The notes under the pieces are model-generated. The model worked only from the letters and a program-made list of their open reading frames with translations, was not told the origin of the DNA and searched no databases. From Thamnocephalis sphaerospora (lineage: Eukaryota; Zoopagomycota; Zoopagomycetes; Zoopagales; Sigmoideomycetaceae), in the NCBI GenBank assembly GCA_003614735.1, contig KZ992610.1:223-26565 (forward strand): a DNA stretch of 26,343 nt, in the 5' to 3' direction. This document shows positions 10,240-19,987 of this stretch, in pieces; the stretch's first letter is position 1, and each line of letters opens with the position of its first letter. The translations under genes and the position numbers were made by a program.

Positions 10240-10503
10240 TCGACTCTGTTCATACCGACAGGTAAAGCACGTACTGCCCGCACAGGTGTTTCTTGCGACG
10301 TATGCAGCGCGTGATATTGCGTTGATTTGCATCAAGCATAAGCGAAATAGCAAAACAGCCATGATGGCCACTGTAATTGTATTTTACATGTGCGCCTAAG
10401 CGTCTAAGCGTACCACAAAAGAGCGGGGGCGTACGAGTGAAGCGAATGAAGCAGCTAGGTTGTGGAGGCGGCGAGGCGGATATATGGTCTAGCAAAAAAA
10501 AAA
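10240..10503. other. convergent 3' spacer
   Basis: 264 bp between the stop codons of the orphan membrane protein and the LMBR1-like gene. It holds a run of nine or more A on the + strand at about 10494-10503, next to the LMBR1 stop. No gene seen. Confidence 0.6.
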
Positions 10504-13165
10504 CTAGCCAGCGCGTAGCGACGAAAGTACCGTGCGCTCCAGCAAGACATAAGATACGGAAACAAACATTACCGTCCGGTACACGGTAGATAACCAAACA
10601 CCCCAGCTGCCAAAGTCGGGAAGTCCTGCGACTACGGCGCGGCCACCTTGTGTCCAAGCGTCTGCAGCCTGGGGAGAAGAGAACCACCATGTAGACTCTG
10701 CCTCTCCCTCGGACCTCCACGCCAGAGGCAGCAGCGCGGTGGCAGACCTTAAGAGATAGCTTCCTGGCGAGCTCCAGAAGCCCGGTAGCGGTGCGGGCGG
10801 CACTGGCGCCGGTGGTGGCGGTATCAGTGATTGTGGTAGTGGCACCGGTGATGCAGCGGGGGCAGGATACACCAGCCAGATCCAGGTGGAGCGTAGCCAG
10901 GCCCATAGCGCGGCAATGGCATGAAGTAGATGCGCTGGCGAAAGTAGAGATAACGGGTGCTGCAGGTAAGATAATAGTACAGCAGCCAGTGACTGCACCG
11001 GCGGCGACAGGGGCGGCGAAGGCGGAAGTGGTGGAGGTGCTGGCGGCATGGCTGCCGCGTGAGCCGAGGCAACCACGCGGTCAGCAGCCTCCGCTAGGCT
11101 GGCCGTGTCGGACAGACCAAGAACCGCAGCAAGCATCGGCAGACCAGCGGCCAGCACAACTAGGATGGCAATGTTGGCCACCATGACTTTAGCGGTGGTA
11201 CGGCCGGGGCGTGGCCGGATGCGACGCATCGTAGTTGTGTCATAGACACCCACCAGCATGCATATGCAAAAGTAGATGACCAGACCGATGCGCAACAACG
11301 TGCCAGCACTGCTGGATGGTAGCCAGTGTAACAGCAGAAGCGAGTCGAGTGCCGTGCCAGTCACGGGTACAGCAAGAGCCACGAGGCCGCGCACCAAAGA
11401 GAGCGCCACGCGCAGCTGAAGTAGCAGCCAGCCAACTCCGGTACCAGCCATGAGAAGAATAAAGGATATGTTGCGCCAAAGAGGAGAGGTGCTTAGCGTG
11501 CGCTCGGCCATGCGACGCTCTTTAGCTAAATACTGTAAACGATGCTGGGCAATCATCATCTCGCTGCGCTCTGAAGCGACAGCGTGCGCTGGCCGTGTGC
11601 CCGGAGACCGAGCAGTAAGTGGTGGCGGTGGTGGTGGCGGCGGTGATGTTACAATGGCAGGCACCGGCAGCGAGGTGAGCGGGGTACCGGCTGATCGCGT
11701 TATACCGCTCAGCGGCAGACCACCAGCAGCCTTGGTATGAAAAGGGGCATACGGTCGTGTCGCAGATGCTAGTGCTGTCTTTGTCATCGCCGCCGACAGG
11801 GTCGTAGGCGACGATGATGACGATAATGGGCGATCAGCAGCTAGCCGGGGAGACAGTGGCGCTCGGTCGGCCAGTGCTGCGTGCATGCGGTGCTCAATGT
11901 CGCTAGAACTGCGTGGTCGCTGAGTTTCGCCCGTTCCAAACGGCGCAAAAAATGTGGAAGCCAGCAAAGCCGGGCGACTCCGCGGCTTACTCTGCTGTGT
12001 TGCTGAAAAGCCGGACACATCTGTGGATGCCGAAAACAAGCTAGCGTTGTCCTCGGCCGCAGCCGGTGTAGCCGGCGATGAGGAAGCTGACGACAGCGAA
12101 TTTGCAATGGAGCGCGACCATGCCGGAAGCCAGTCGCTGTTGCGCTCTATCCCCGCGGCCAGAGCGGCGGCAAGCGCGTCGCCGGCCACCAGTCGCAGCT
12201 GAGAACGCACCACCTTGTCCCGCTGGTGCTTGGTAAGATCGGTGTCGCTTACACTGCGGTGCCGCTGCCGCTGCTGCCGTCGCCTTTCCAGAATGGCTGC
12301 CCATGCCTCTTCTTCTTCAATGTCCTGCTGCGTACGCAGCATGGTGCTCTGCGGTGCAAGACCCGTACGCATCAAAAGATCGTCGCTAGAGTGAGGTCGG
12401 AAAACATTTGGCACATGATGTGCCTGTGCAATGCTCGTGTCAATAGCCAGCGCACCAGCTGAAGCACGTCGTGGGCGGAGAGCACCAGCAGTCGCTGGCG
12501 ACAATCGCAACACAGCCTCTCCCGTGCGGCGAGCTGACAAGGGCCGTCCAGCAGGCAGAGATGCAGCGTTCGCGCTATAGGCAGTGACGGCGGCAGACAA
12601 ACGTCGTCGCCAAGCTGCCTCCTCGAATCCGATGGTAACGAGCTGATCGCTAATACCACGCTGGTGCCAAGGGTGCATGGAAAGCTTACGAATCCAGGAA
12701 AAGATGTTCAACGAGCCGCGCGGCACAGCACGTACCGAGGCAAGACCACAGACGACCGCCATCCAGCCGTCCAGCACACCCAGCCAGCCGTCCAGACCAC
12801 GTGCGCCCAGCAGAGACACGATCACGTAAACGCCGCCCGCAGCCAGTGTGGCGACCAGCAGCCAAAGCGTGACCGCTTCGCGTAGAGACGCGCCCAGTCC
12901 GCCGCCCATGCCTACGCCCTGCGCCGCCTCCGAGTAAAAGAAGGCGATGGGAAGCAACGCATAGACGGCCACGTTTGCCGCATAAATGGCGTGTCGATGT
13001 ACGGTGTAGAGTAGCGAAAAGCTCAGCCAGCTCCAGTAGTCCCGGTCGCTTGTCCATTCGGTCAATCCCTCAGCCAGCACTGTCACTGGTAGCCAAAGTA
13101 GATTGAGCAAAGCTGCTGCAAGTGCAAGTACACACAGCAGTCTAGGCAGCAGCGCCTCAAGCGAA

Positions 13166-13197
<32 letters not shown>

Positions 13198-13914
13198 ATC
13201 GTCACCAGCATCAGCATCACCCTTGGCGTCTGCAGTATGTCGTCTGCGTCCCATGCCAGCAGCCCAGTTCACAAGTCTATCTTGGCTGTTGCGTGACCTG
13301 GCATTCCTGCCCCTACGCTCCATTTCGCTGCCATCCTCGTCGCTCTCGTTATCGTCGTCCATCACCATAATGCTTAGACTACCAACAAGCGCACGGAGTG
13401 ACCGGCTGTGCGATCGACGTGCATTTTGCGCTCGTCGGTCCGGCTCACGTCCGGCATGCAGCGCCCGATTCAGCCCGCGAATTGGACCGCCACGTCGGCC
13501 GACCAGCTGGTGCGCACTTGGCGCTTCTGCAGCTGTTCCAGAATCAACGGTGTCCATGTCGCCCAACAGCATTGCCATACGTGTTTCAGCTGGTGTAGGA
13601 ACGCGGCTTGAGCCGTGCCGTCGGCGGCTCTCTTCGGCACCTTCATTCAGACGCCCGCCGGACTCTCTCTTTACAGGGTAGGTCGTTCTGCCCAGCACAG
13701 GGGCAAGCGTGCCCTGGCCATTGGTGGTATACGTGAGTTTTGGGTCGGCCGCATCGTCAAGAGAACGCAGACGTTGTGGCCGCCACCGGTACTGCTGCAC
13801 TAGGCGGTATGCTACAATGGAGCAGCCTAGGAAAACGAGAAAGGAGATGACCGTGTCGCGTACGCCTGCGTAAAAGGTATCGCCTGCTTGGTAGACGGTG
13901 GCGCCAGGCGGCAT
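10504..13914 (-). CDS. LMBR1/LIMR-family membrane protein with large insertions
   Basis: A single 1136-aa frame from ATG 13914 (CACCATGCC context); upstream in-frame codons are non-ATG. It is recognised by the LMBR1 (limb region 1 / lipocalin-1-interacting receptor) pattern: an N-terminal TM (about 18-37); a block LLNLLWLPVTVLAEGL (about 269-284) and SLLYTVHRHAIYAANVAVYA followed by LLPIAFFYSE (about 298-328); a TM at 344-369; and C-terminal segments from PLWRNISFILL through CMLVGVYDTTT (891-892 region) and LPMLAAVLGLSD, ending FGSWGVWLSTVYRTVMF. Typical animal members are about 490 aa. Here the extra length comes from a 200-residue N-terminal insert ending in poly-Asp (about 236-251), a 350-residue disordered cytoplasmic region (about 436-796, ending in poly-Pro), and a Pro-rich insert near 955-1045. 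The family's molecular role is poorly defined; some animal members act in receptor uptake or signalling. It shares a divergent promoter with STE24. Confidence 0.85.
13167..13191. repeat. (GTC)n trinucleotide repeat coding poly-Asp
   Basis: About eight GTC units on the + strand, read on the minus strand as GAC/Asp codons in the acidic insert just before the second membrane segment of the LMBR1-like protein. Such repeats are prone to length change. Confidence 0.85.
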
Positions 13915-14455
13915 GGTGCGACACCGAAACGGAAAAGTAAGCGCTGCTCGAATCAAAAAAGCAGGAAGAAGTGGCGGAAAAGGGCGGAGACGTGAACGGT
14001 GCAGTGAAAAGTAAGAAAGAGTGGCGCGCAAAAGACAGTCCTACGCCACTACTTGTATCCACGGAGAACGCATACATGTGATAGACGCAAGGCAAAAAGG
14101 GCGCAAGGCAGCACGCAGATGGAAAGAGGCCAGGCTAGGCTAGGGAGGCTGCGCATGCGGTATATGCGCAAGGTCGCGAGCAACATCGCGTGGTGAAACA
14201 GCACGATGGCAGAGCATCACCGATACGGACACTGCCTGTCTGAGCGGACCATCTGAGCCGGCTGGTCAAACTGAGCAGCTAGACTGAACGCTGCTGCGTA
14301 TTACACCTACGCGCTGGACGCGCTGCGTCGCCTCGACTCTTGGCGACCGAATGCGTTTGGAATGGTCATAGCGATGCATTGCCAAACTTGTTCCCACTGC
14401 ATCGCACCACACCCGACCCACGGCCACTACCACCACCACCACCACCGCCGCTGCC
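13915..14455. promoter_or_regulatory. divergent promoter region, LMBR1-like gene and STE24
   Basis: 541 bp between two divergent start codons. It contains CGCATGCG (about 14152-14159), a CCAGGCTAGGCTAGG direct repeat just before it, and a CCACCA-rich leader directly before the STE24 ATG. No clear TATA box and no gene are seen. Confidence 0.6.
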
Positions 14456-16074
14456 ATGGATCCATCGCACGCGTCTGGCGAGACGATCGCTCCGCTGCAG
14501 GGGACTAGCGCCGATTCGGCAACAGCGGCTGTGCCGTACAAGGAATTAGTGCTGGCCTTTTCAATGGGCGTCTATGTGCTGGAACAGTACCTGAACATAC
14601 GTCAGCATCGCAAGCTGCATGCTGTGCATCCACCCGCTGCACTTTCCGGCACCGTGTCGGAGGAGGACTTTTGCAACGCGCAGGCGTACGGTCGTGACAA
14701 ATCGTACTTTCAGTTTGTGCTGGACGCGTGGAGCCAGCTCCAGACGGTGCTGACGCTAACGCTGGACCTCCTGCCGCTGCTTTGGCACACGGTGGGCGCG
14801 CTGATGCTGCAGTACGCCGGCCTGGATGCCGAGTATGAGGTACGTTTAGTGGACGACAGCGCGTCGGCAGTGCGCTCACCGCAAACGCCTGGTCTAGCGG
14901 ACGCACTCGGTTCTCTTTGTGATTGCTCTATCCGTCATCTCGTCAATCCTGAGCATTCCGTTCAGCCTCTACCGCACGTTTGTTATCGAGGAACGCCATG
15001 GCTTCAACAAGCAAACCATCGGCCTGTTCTTTGTCGACTTTGTCAAGATGCAGGTGCTCTCGGCCGTCATCACTGCACCTCTGATTGCTGGCGTGTTGAC
15101 CATCATCCACTGGGCTGGCGAGTCGTTCTACTACTATGTTTGGGCGTTCATGTAGGTTGGCAGCGTGGGACACTACCGCGGCTGGGTTACATTACTAACG
15201 ACATCTTCATGGTGCACAGGGTATGCTTCCAGCTTGTCATGGTTACCATCTATCCGACTGTCATTCAGCCGCTGTTCAACAAGGTCGAGCCGCTGGCGCC
15301 TGGCTCGTTGCGCGAGAAGATTGAGGCCCTTGCAGCGCGCATCCATTTCCCCCTCACCAAGCTCTATGTCATTGATGGAAGCCGTCGCTCCAGCCACAGC
15401 AATGCCTATTTCTACGGCTTTTTCAAGAACAAGCGCATCGTGCTGTTTGATACGCTGATGGAGCATTCCAGCGAGGAGGAAGTGTGCGCCATTCTAGGTG
15501 GGTACTGAAACGTATTTGCGCGGATATGTTGGCTCATCGCCTGCTCGTCTGTTTGTCTGCCTGTCTGTTCAGGCCACGAACTGGGCCACTGGAAGCTCAA
15601 CCACACGCTCAAGGGTCTTGGCGTTGCGCAAGTGCACATGTTTGGTCTCTTTTATCTTTTCTCGCACTGCTATCGTGACAGCACGCTCTACCAGTCATTT
15701 GGCTTTGTGGATGGTACCATGCCCGTACTCATCGGCTTCCTTTTGTTCAGCTACATCTTTTCGCCGGTGGAGAGCGTGCTCAGCTTCCTCATGAACATCA
15801 TGAGCCGCAAGCACGAGTTTGAAGCTGGTACGTGATAATTGCGATTGACTTGGCAAGCAGTACCGCCTGTGCCACTGCTTCAGCTTACACAACCATTGGC
15901 GCCACAGATGCCTATGCCAAGAAGCTGGGCTATGCCGAGTCGCTGCGCAGCGGCTTGATCAAGCTGCATACCAAGAATCTGGGTCACATGAATCCGGACA
16001 GCTGGTACTCCACCTACCACTTTTCGCACCCGCCTCTGGTTGAGCGTCTGGAAGCGCTTGGCAAGACAGAGTAA
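14456..16074 (+). CDS. STE24: CAAX prenyl protease 1 (STE24, M48A)
   Basis: Five exons (14456-14839, 14898-15151, 15220-15497, 15573-15827, 15908-16074) join through GT-AG introns of 58, 68, 75 and 80 nt into 445 aa, close to the usual ~450. This ER/inner nuclear membrane zinc protease removes the -aaX tripeptide from farnesylated proteins and, in yeast, also trims a-factor precursor. Seen: FVIEERHGFNKQT; FQLVMVTIYPTVIQPLFNK with EPL; IDGSRRSSHSNAYFYG; zinc motif HELGH at 307-311, completed across intron 3; and the third ligand Glu in FEADAYAKK (about 389), split by intron 4. These match yeast Ste24 (HExxH...E). Multiple hydrophobic segments fit the membrane-barrel fold. There is no C-terminal ER-retrieval KKxx; the chain ends in GKTE. 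Intron 2 has a good ACTAAC branch site near 15194. All catalytic residues are present, so it is probably functional. Confidence 0.96.
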
Positions 16075-16315
16075 GGCATGTATGGTAGGGGCGCTGGTTA
16101 TTTAGCATGCCTGCCCGTCCACCGGTACTGGTGGATGCAGCATGTCAAGTTCAGGCAGTACACTTTGCCAACATCTGCGTGGCTCAGCCACTGAGCAACC
16201 TTATTGTGTGCAAGTCTGATTAGGCCCGCAAAGTAAAAGCATGCACAACGTGTAATGAGAGAGGGCAGACGTGGTGTCAATTTACAAAAATGCGTGTAAA
16301 TGTGTTTGCGGCCAG
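16075..16315. other. convergent 3' spacer with a hairpin
   Basis: 241 bp between STE24 and the ZIP transporter. A perfect 6-bp inverted repeat, TCCACC (16118-16123) and GGTGGA (16130-16135), with a 6-nt loop could fold in either transcript's 3' end. Function unknown. Confidence 0.5.
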
Positions 16316-18845
16316 CTAGTGTCCAAAGAGCGAACTGATGGACACCACAGCAACGCCGATGAGGAACCAGGATCCAACGGCCTGCAACCGTATCTGGCGC
16401 CAATAGGCAATTCGGTGCGGTATCAGCACCGGTGTGGTCCTCGGCAGCGTGTCGGCAAGCACATGTTCAGCGTCAGCTGCTTCGCGTAGTGCTGCCTCGC
16501 GTGCCGAAGCGTAGGCTGCCGCCGCGGCAGCTGGGTACGCTCCCAGCACCGACACGGCTGTCATCACACCGGCACCCAGCGCCAGTGCCACACCGGCCAG
16601 TGAAGCGCGCGCACTTGGATCCTGCCACCATCCAGTTTGGGTGGTAAGAAAGGCGCCTAGCAGCGCACCAAGTGGCTGCGACAAGCCGCCCAGTACAGCT
16701 GCTACCAAAAAGGCGCGAAAGCGAGATCCAGTGGCGGCATAGACGGGCACCGAAATGGCCAGACCGTCGGGAATGTTGTGGATGAGAATGGCAGTGATCA
16801 GCGGCCAGCCAAGCGCAGCAGATGTGCGTGCGCCGAGAAATGCAATCAAGCCTTCCGGCAGCTTGTGCAGCGCAACGGCCACCGCCGTCTGCATGGCAAC
16901 CACAGGCGACACGGCATGCTGGCCAGTATTCCTCGGATCAATGTCGCCGTCTTCATCGCTACTTGTCATTGTATTGGTCGTCCGAAGTGTTTCTCCCAAC
17001 GGTCTGGCTGCTCCAGCGAGAATAGACGCGTCCATGCTGTTGGCAGTGGGATAATCGGTAAGATGCAGATGACGTGGGTCATGGGAGGAAATTGTCCGCA
17101 GCTGGGATGTCGCAAAAAGAGACGGAGATGGCCGCTGCGCAGCCATGGACCGCCAGCGATGACGACGCCGCTGACGGTGTGCCTTTTGTTGGCGCGAATG
17201 AAGATGGCGGCGCTGCTCTCCATCAAGGTATCCCGATCGGAACGCAGACCAGCTCGGTCGAGAGTAAAGACTAGGGTCGTGACTTTCTGCAACGCTCGGC
17301 CGTAGTGATGCCAGGCTGGGGTCACACTTTTCCAGTTCAGCGGCAGCTACTGGTGGCAGATAGGCCGACTTTGGCGTCGCAGCAGCCGTCGGGCAGAACA
17401 GGTGATCATCGTGCTGCCCAACAGAGGATGGTTCGTGGTGGCAATGGTCTGGCAAAGCGGGACACACCTCGCTGGAGCTCGTGTCGGTCACAGCCTGAGA
17501 GGGTTGATCACACTCGTAGCATGGAGCAACAGTGCTGCCATCATCGCTTTCGTGCGCCGCCTCGGAAGCCAGCTTGTCGGGCAACAGTATCTGCTCCTCG
17601 CCCACCAAGTCACTGCCATAGTTTTTTTCTTCGAGATACTCGCGTTCTTCGTCGGCTGCCGAGATGGTAAGCTGGTGCTGCTTGTGTATGTCACCATAAA
17701 CACGTATGGTCGGATGATAGTGGGGCATGGCAGCTGAGGCGGGATTGCCCATGTCGAGAGCAACATCTGCTGCTGCAGCTAGCGGCGCAGAATGCCTGCT
17801 GGCTGCATCACCCTTTTGACTAGCTGCATTATCTGCTGGTACATGACCAAATGGCGGAGGATTCTGAATTGACGCGGATGGCTGCAGATGGCCCATTGAG
17901 CCATACGTAGACATTGAACCGCCGTGACGCGTCGGTCGAGCCAGCCCTGCGCTGATGCCTGATCCGTAAAAGGGTGCGCCAGTTGACGGACATCCGGGTG
18001 AACGTGGAGGCGCGAACAGCGGCGTCTCTTCGCCTACAGGACGCCCAGCAGAGTCGCATGTCGTCCATGAGTTGCCATCATGGTCATGGTGAGCATTCTC
18101 GTAATCATTTCCGTGGTGATGGTGGTGGTGATGATGATGCAAGTTGGCTGATGATGATATAAAGCCATCGTCGTCGTCGTCGCCGTCGCCATGGTGTCCT
18201 GTACTACCATCAATGACCACCGCCACCGTTGAGGTACCCCTTTGATCAGCTGTCTCAGCATTGTCATGACTGTGTTCGCACTTGGACAGCGAGCGTGGCG
18301 TCAGACGATGCATGATTTGCGAACCGAGATGCGCTGTTGCTGCACCGCCAAAGAACAGCACAAAGAGTGCAAGGTCCGGCCAGTGGCGGAAGAGATTGGA
18401 CGCACGTAGATGCGCGCGTGCATCTGGTAGCAGCAAAAACAGACTCGTGAACAGCTGTGGCACGTACAAGTGTTGTTAATAGGCGCCAATCGCCGACACA
18501 TGCATGACGCACTTGCCACCCACCAGAGTGCCAGCCGTCAAGCCCAAAGCCGCCGATAGAAAGCGGGACGACTCCATCAGACTGAAGCCACGCGACGCCA
18601 GACGCAGTCGCACCGCGAGGACATCAATAAACACGACGGCCGCTGTAGCGCATGGGTATCGATGACATTGGTCAGCATGCCGGATCAAACCGTGACGCTC
18701 TATGCGGCCACGTACCACCCAGGATACAGCTGAAGCTAGCGGCCATCACCATGAGCCAGGCGGTTTTGACCGACGCGCCATCTTGGTCGGTCAGGTCGGC
18801 CGGCGACGATAGCAGCCACGTTGGCAGCGACGATAGCCACCACAT
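16316..18845 (-). CDS. ZIP-family zinc transporter, ZRT3-like
   Basis: Exons 18845-18716, 18642-18524 and 18454-16316 (introns 73 and 69 nt, GT-AG) encode 795 aa. Splicing gives AASFSCILGAAVVFIDVL then LTAGTL-LFTSLFLLLPDA, the first two ZIP membrane segments. TM4/TM5 motifs are HKLPEG (613-618) and HNIPDG (642-647), the pattern of the ZRT3/GufA-type branch, which in yeast exports zinc from the vacuole to the cytosol. Between TM3 and TM4 lies a loop of about 470 residues with a run of nine His (189-197), more His/Asp clusters, and Cys-containing stretches; such loops are thought to sense or buffer metal. TM5 has Asp where Glu is usual, and the next helix reads SQPLGAL. The start ATG 18845 gives MWWLSSLPTW and a hydrophobic N-terminus. 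A vacuolar site is inferred from family only; I found no obvious Zap1-type element upstream. Confidence 0.93.
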
Positions 18846-19987
18846 TGCGGCTTTGAGCGTGGACTGAGCAGGCTATTTTTGCAGCCGACAAGAAAACGTG
18901 TTTGCGGACGGAGGAGCAAGCGTGACCGTGTGTCTGGTCAGCCTGCACTTGCAAACAGGCGACTAAAAGCGACAATTAGAATGCCGTGGCTTGTGAGCAC
19001 AAATTGTAGCCGGCAAGGTTCGGCTGATTGCAGGTTACAAAACGTTTGGTACAGACAAGCGTGCAGAGAAAGAGTGCGAGTATACCAAGCCTACTAGCTG
19101 GTCCGTATGTAAAAGAGTCAGAAGAAGTGCTGAGAGCGCGTTTGCATATGTGTGTGTGTGTGGGCGTGCACGGCTACAGTCACGGCGTGCAGTACCGGTA
19201 GGGTACTCTTCATATCGGAGGATCCGCTCCCCTTCTCGGTCATGAAACCCCTTTTACATGGTAAACCATGGAGAGTGGGGAAATGCGGTAGAGGCTGCAG
19301 CGCCATACCAGCCGTCTATGGTAGGATGTCGCCGGACGCAGTGGTCACAAGCATGCTTGGTCGCAAGGTTGGCCGCTTGTCTGTGTGGCAAGGTGCAGCA
19401 GGGCATGCGCGCGTGGAGTAGGGCAGGATGGCATCTGCTGTAGCGCCATAACCTGGACAACATTTGCACCGAATCAAGTCATCCACCCTGATAAGCTCAG
19501 GATGCAGCATCAGCGAACATGGCCGCTGCCTCTCAGCGCACGATGACGGCTCATGCCAGCGATGAAGACCGCAGCGGTCACGACAATGAGAGCGCGTGCG
19601 CGCAAAGCAGCAAGGGCCGCGTGGCTGTATGCAGCCCAGCACTCCCAACTTGTGCTATCACCTGCCTTTTCGCTCGCCATAGCAACAGCCGCTCGCTATC
19701 GTCGTCTTTCTCTCTTACTCCTTTTGTCACCTAGTCGCAGGCTGCCGTTGGTCTGCGGTACATACACCGTGCCTGGTCTCACGCTGCCATCGTACAGCGG
19801 AGGTGCGCGTGACAGCGACGCCAGTGCCGCTTTAACGCGGCGCTTTTGTCCTTTGCATTCCCATTCTCAAGCACGCGTACCCTCTTTCTCGCTGCTCCTG
19901 CCGTCGCCACTGTGTTTCGTAGTCAGGGTCGGACGGTGCGCGCGGGTGTTTGCCCGGTAGATTTGCATCGCCAGCCAAGACTAGCTT
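18846..19987. promoter_or_regulatory. 1.1-kb divergent intergenic region (ZIP / DHHC)
   Basis: No supported gene. Features: a (TG)7 run at 19149-19162, a hairpin at 19248-19280, and a pyrimidine-rich zone (about 19690-19920) leading to the DHHC gene that probably holds its core promoter. An open frame across 19553-19960 is driven by low complexity and lacks protein-like features. Confidence 0.5.
19248..19280. repeat. two-step inverted repeat (hairpin)
   Basis: CATGG (19257-19261) TAAA CCATG (19266-19270) forms a perfect 5-bp stem with a 4-nt loop. It is flanked by CCCC (19248-19251) and GGGG (19277-19280), which can extend the stem past an internal loop. It could be a protein-binding palindrome or chance. 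Confidence 0.5.

Noticed and set aside
13103-13681. 192-codon Ser-rich + strand frame opposite the LMBR1-like gene
   Set aside because: Antisense of the GAC/GAT and Arg codons of the real gene; no independent features.
16118-16135. Hairpin considered as an intrinsic terminator
   Set aside because: No T-run follows and the genome is eukaryotic, so a rho-independent terminator does not apply.
18511-18523. GCAAGT inside the second ZIP intron considered as a third GC donor
   Set aside because: Using it shifts the reading frame; the GTGGGT donor at 18523 gives the correct TAGTL-LFTSL join.
19553-19960. 135-codon frame upstream of the DHHC gene
   Set aside because: Composition follows the pyrimidine-rich promoter; no domain, and a better explanation exists.
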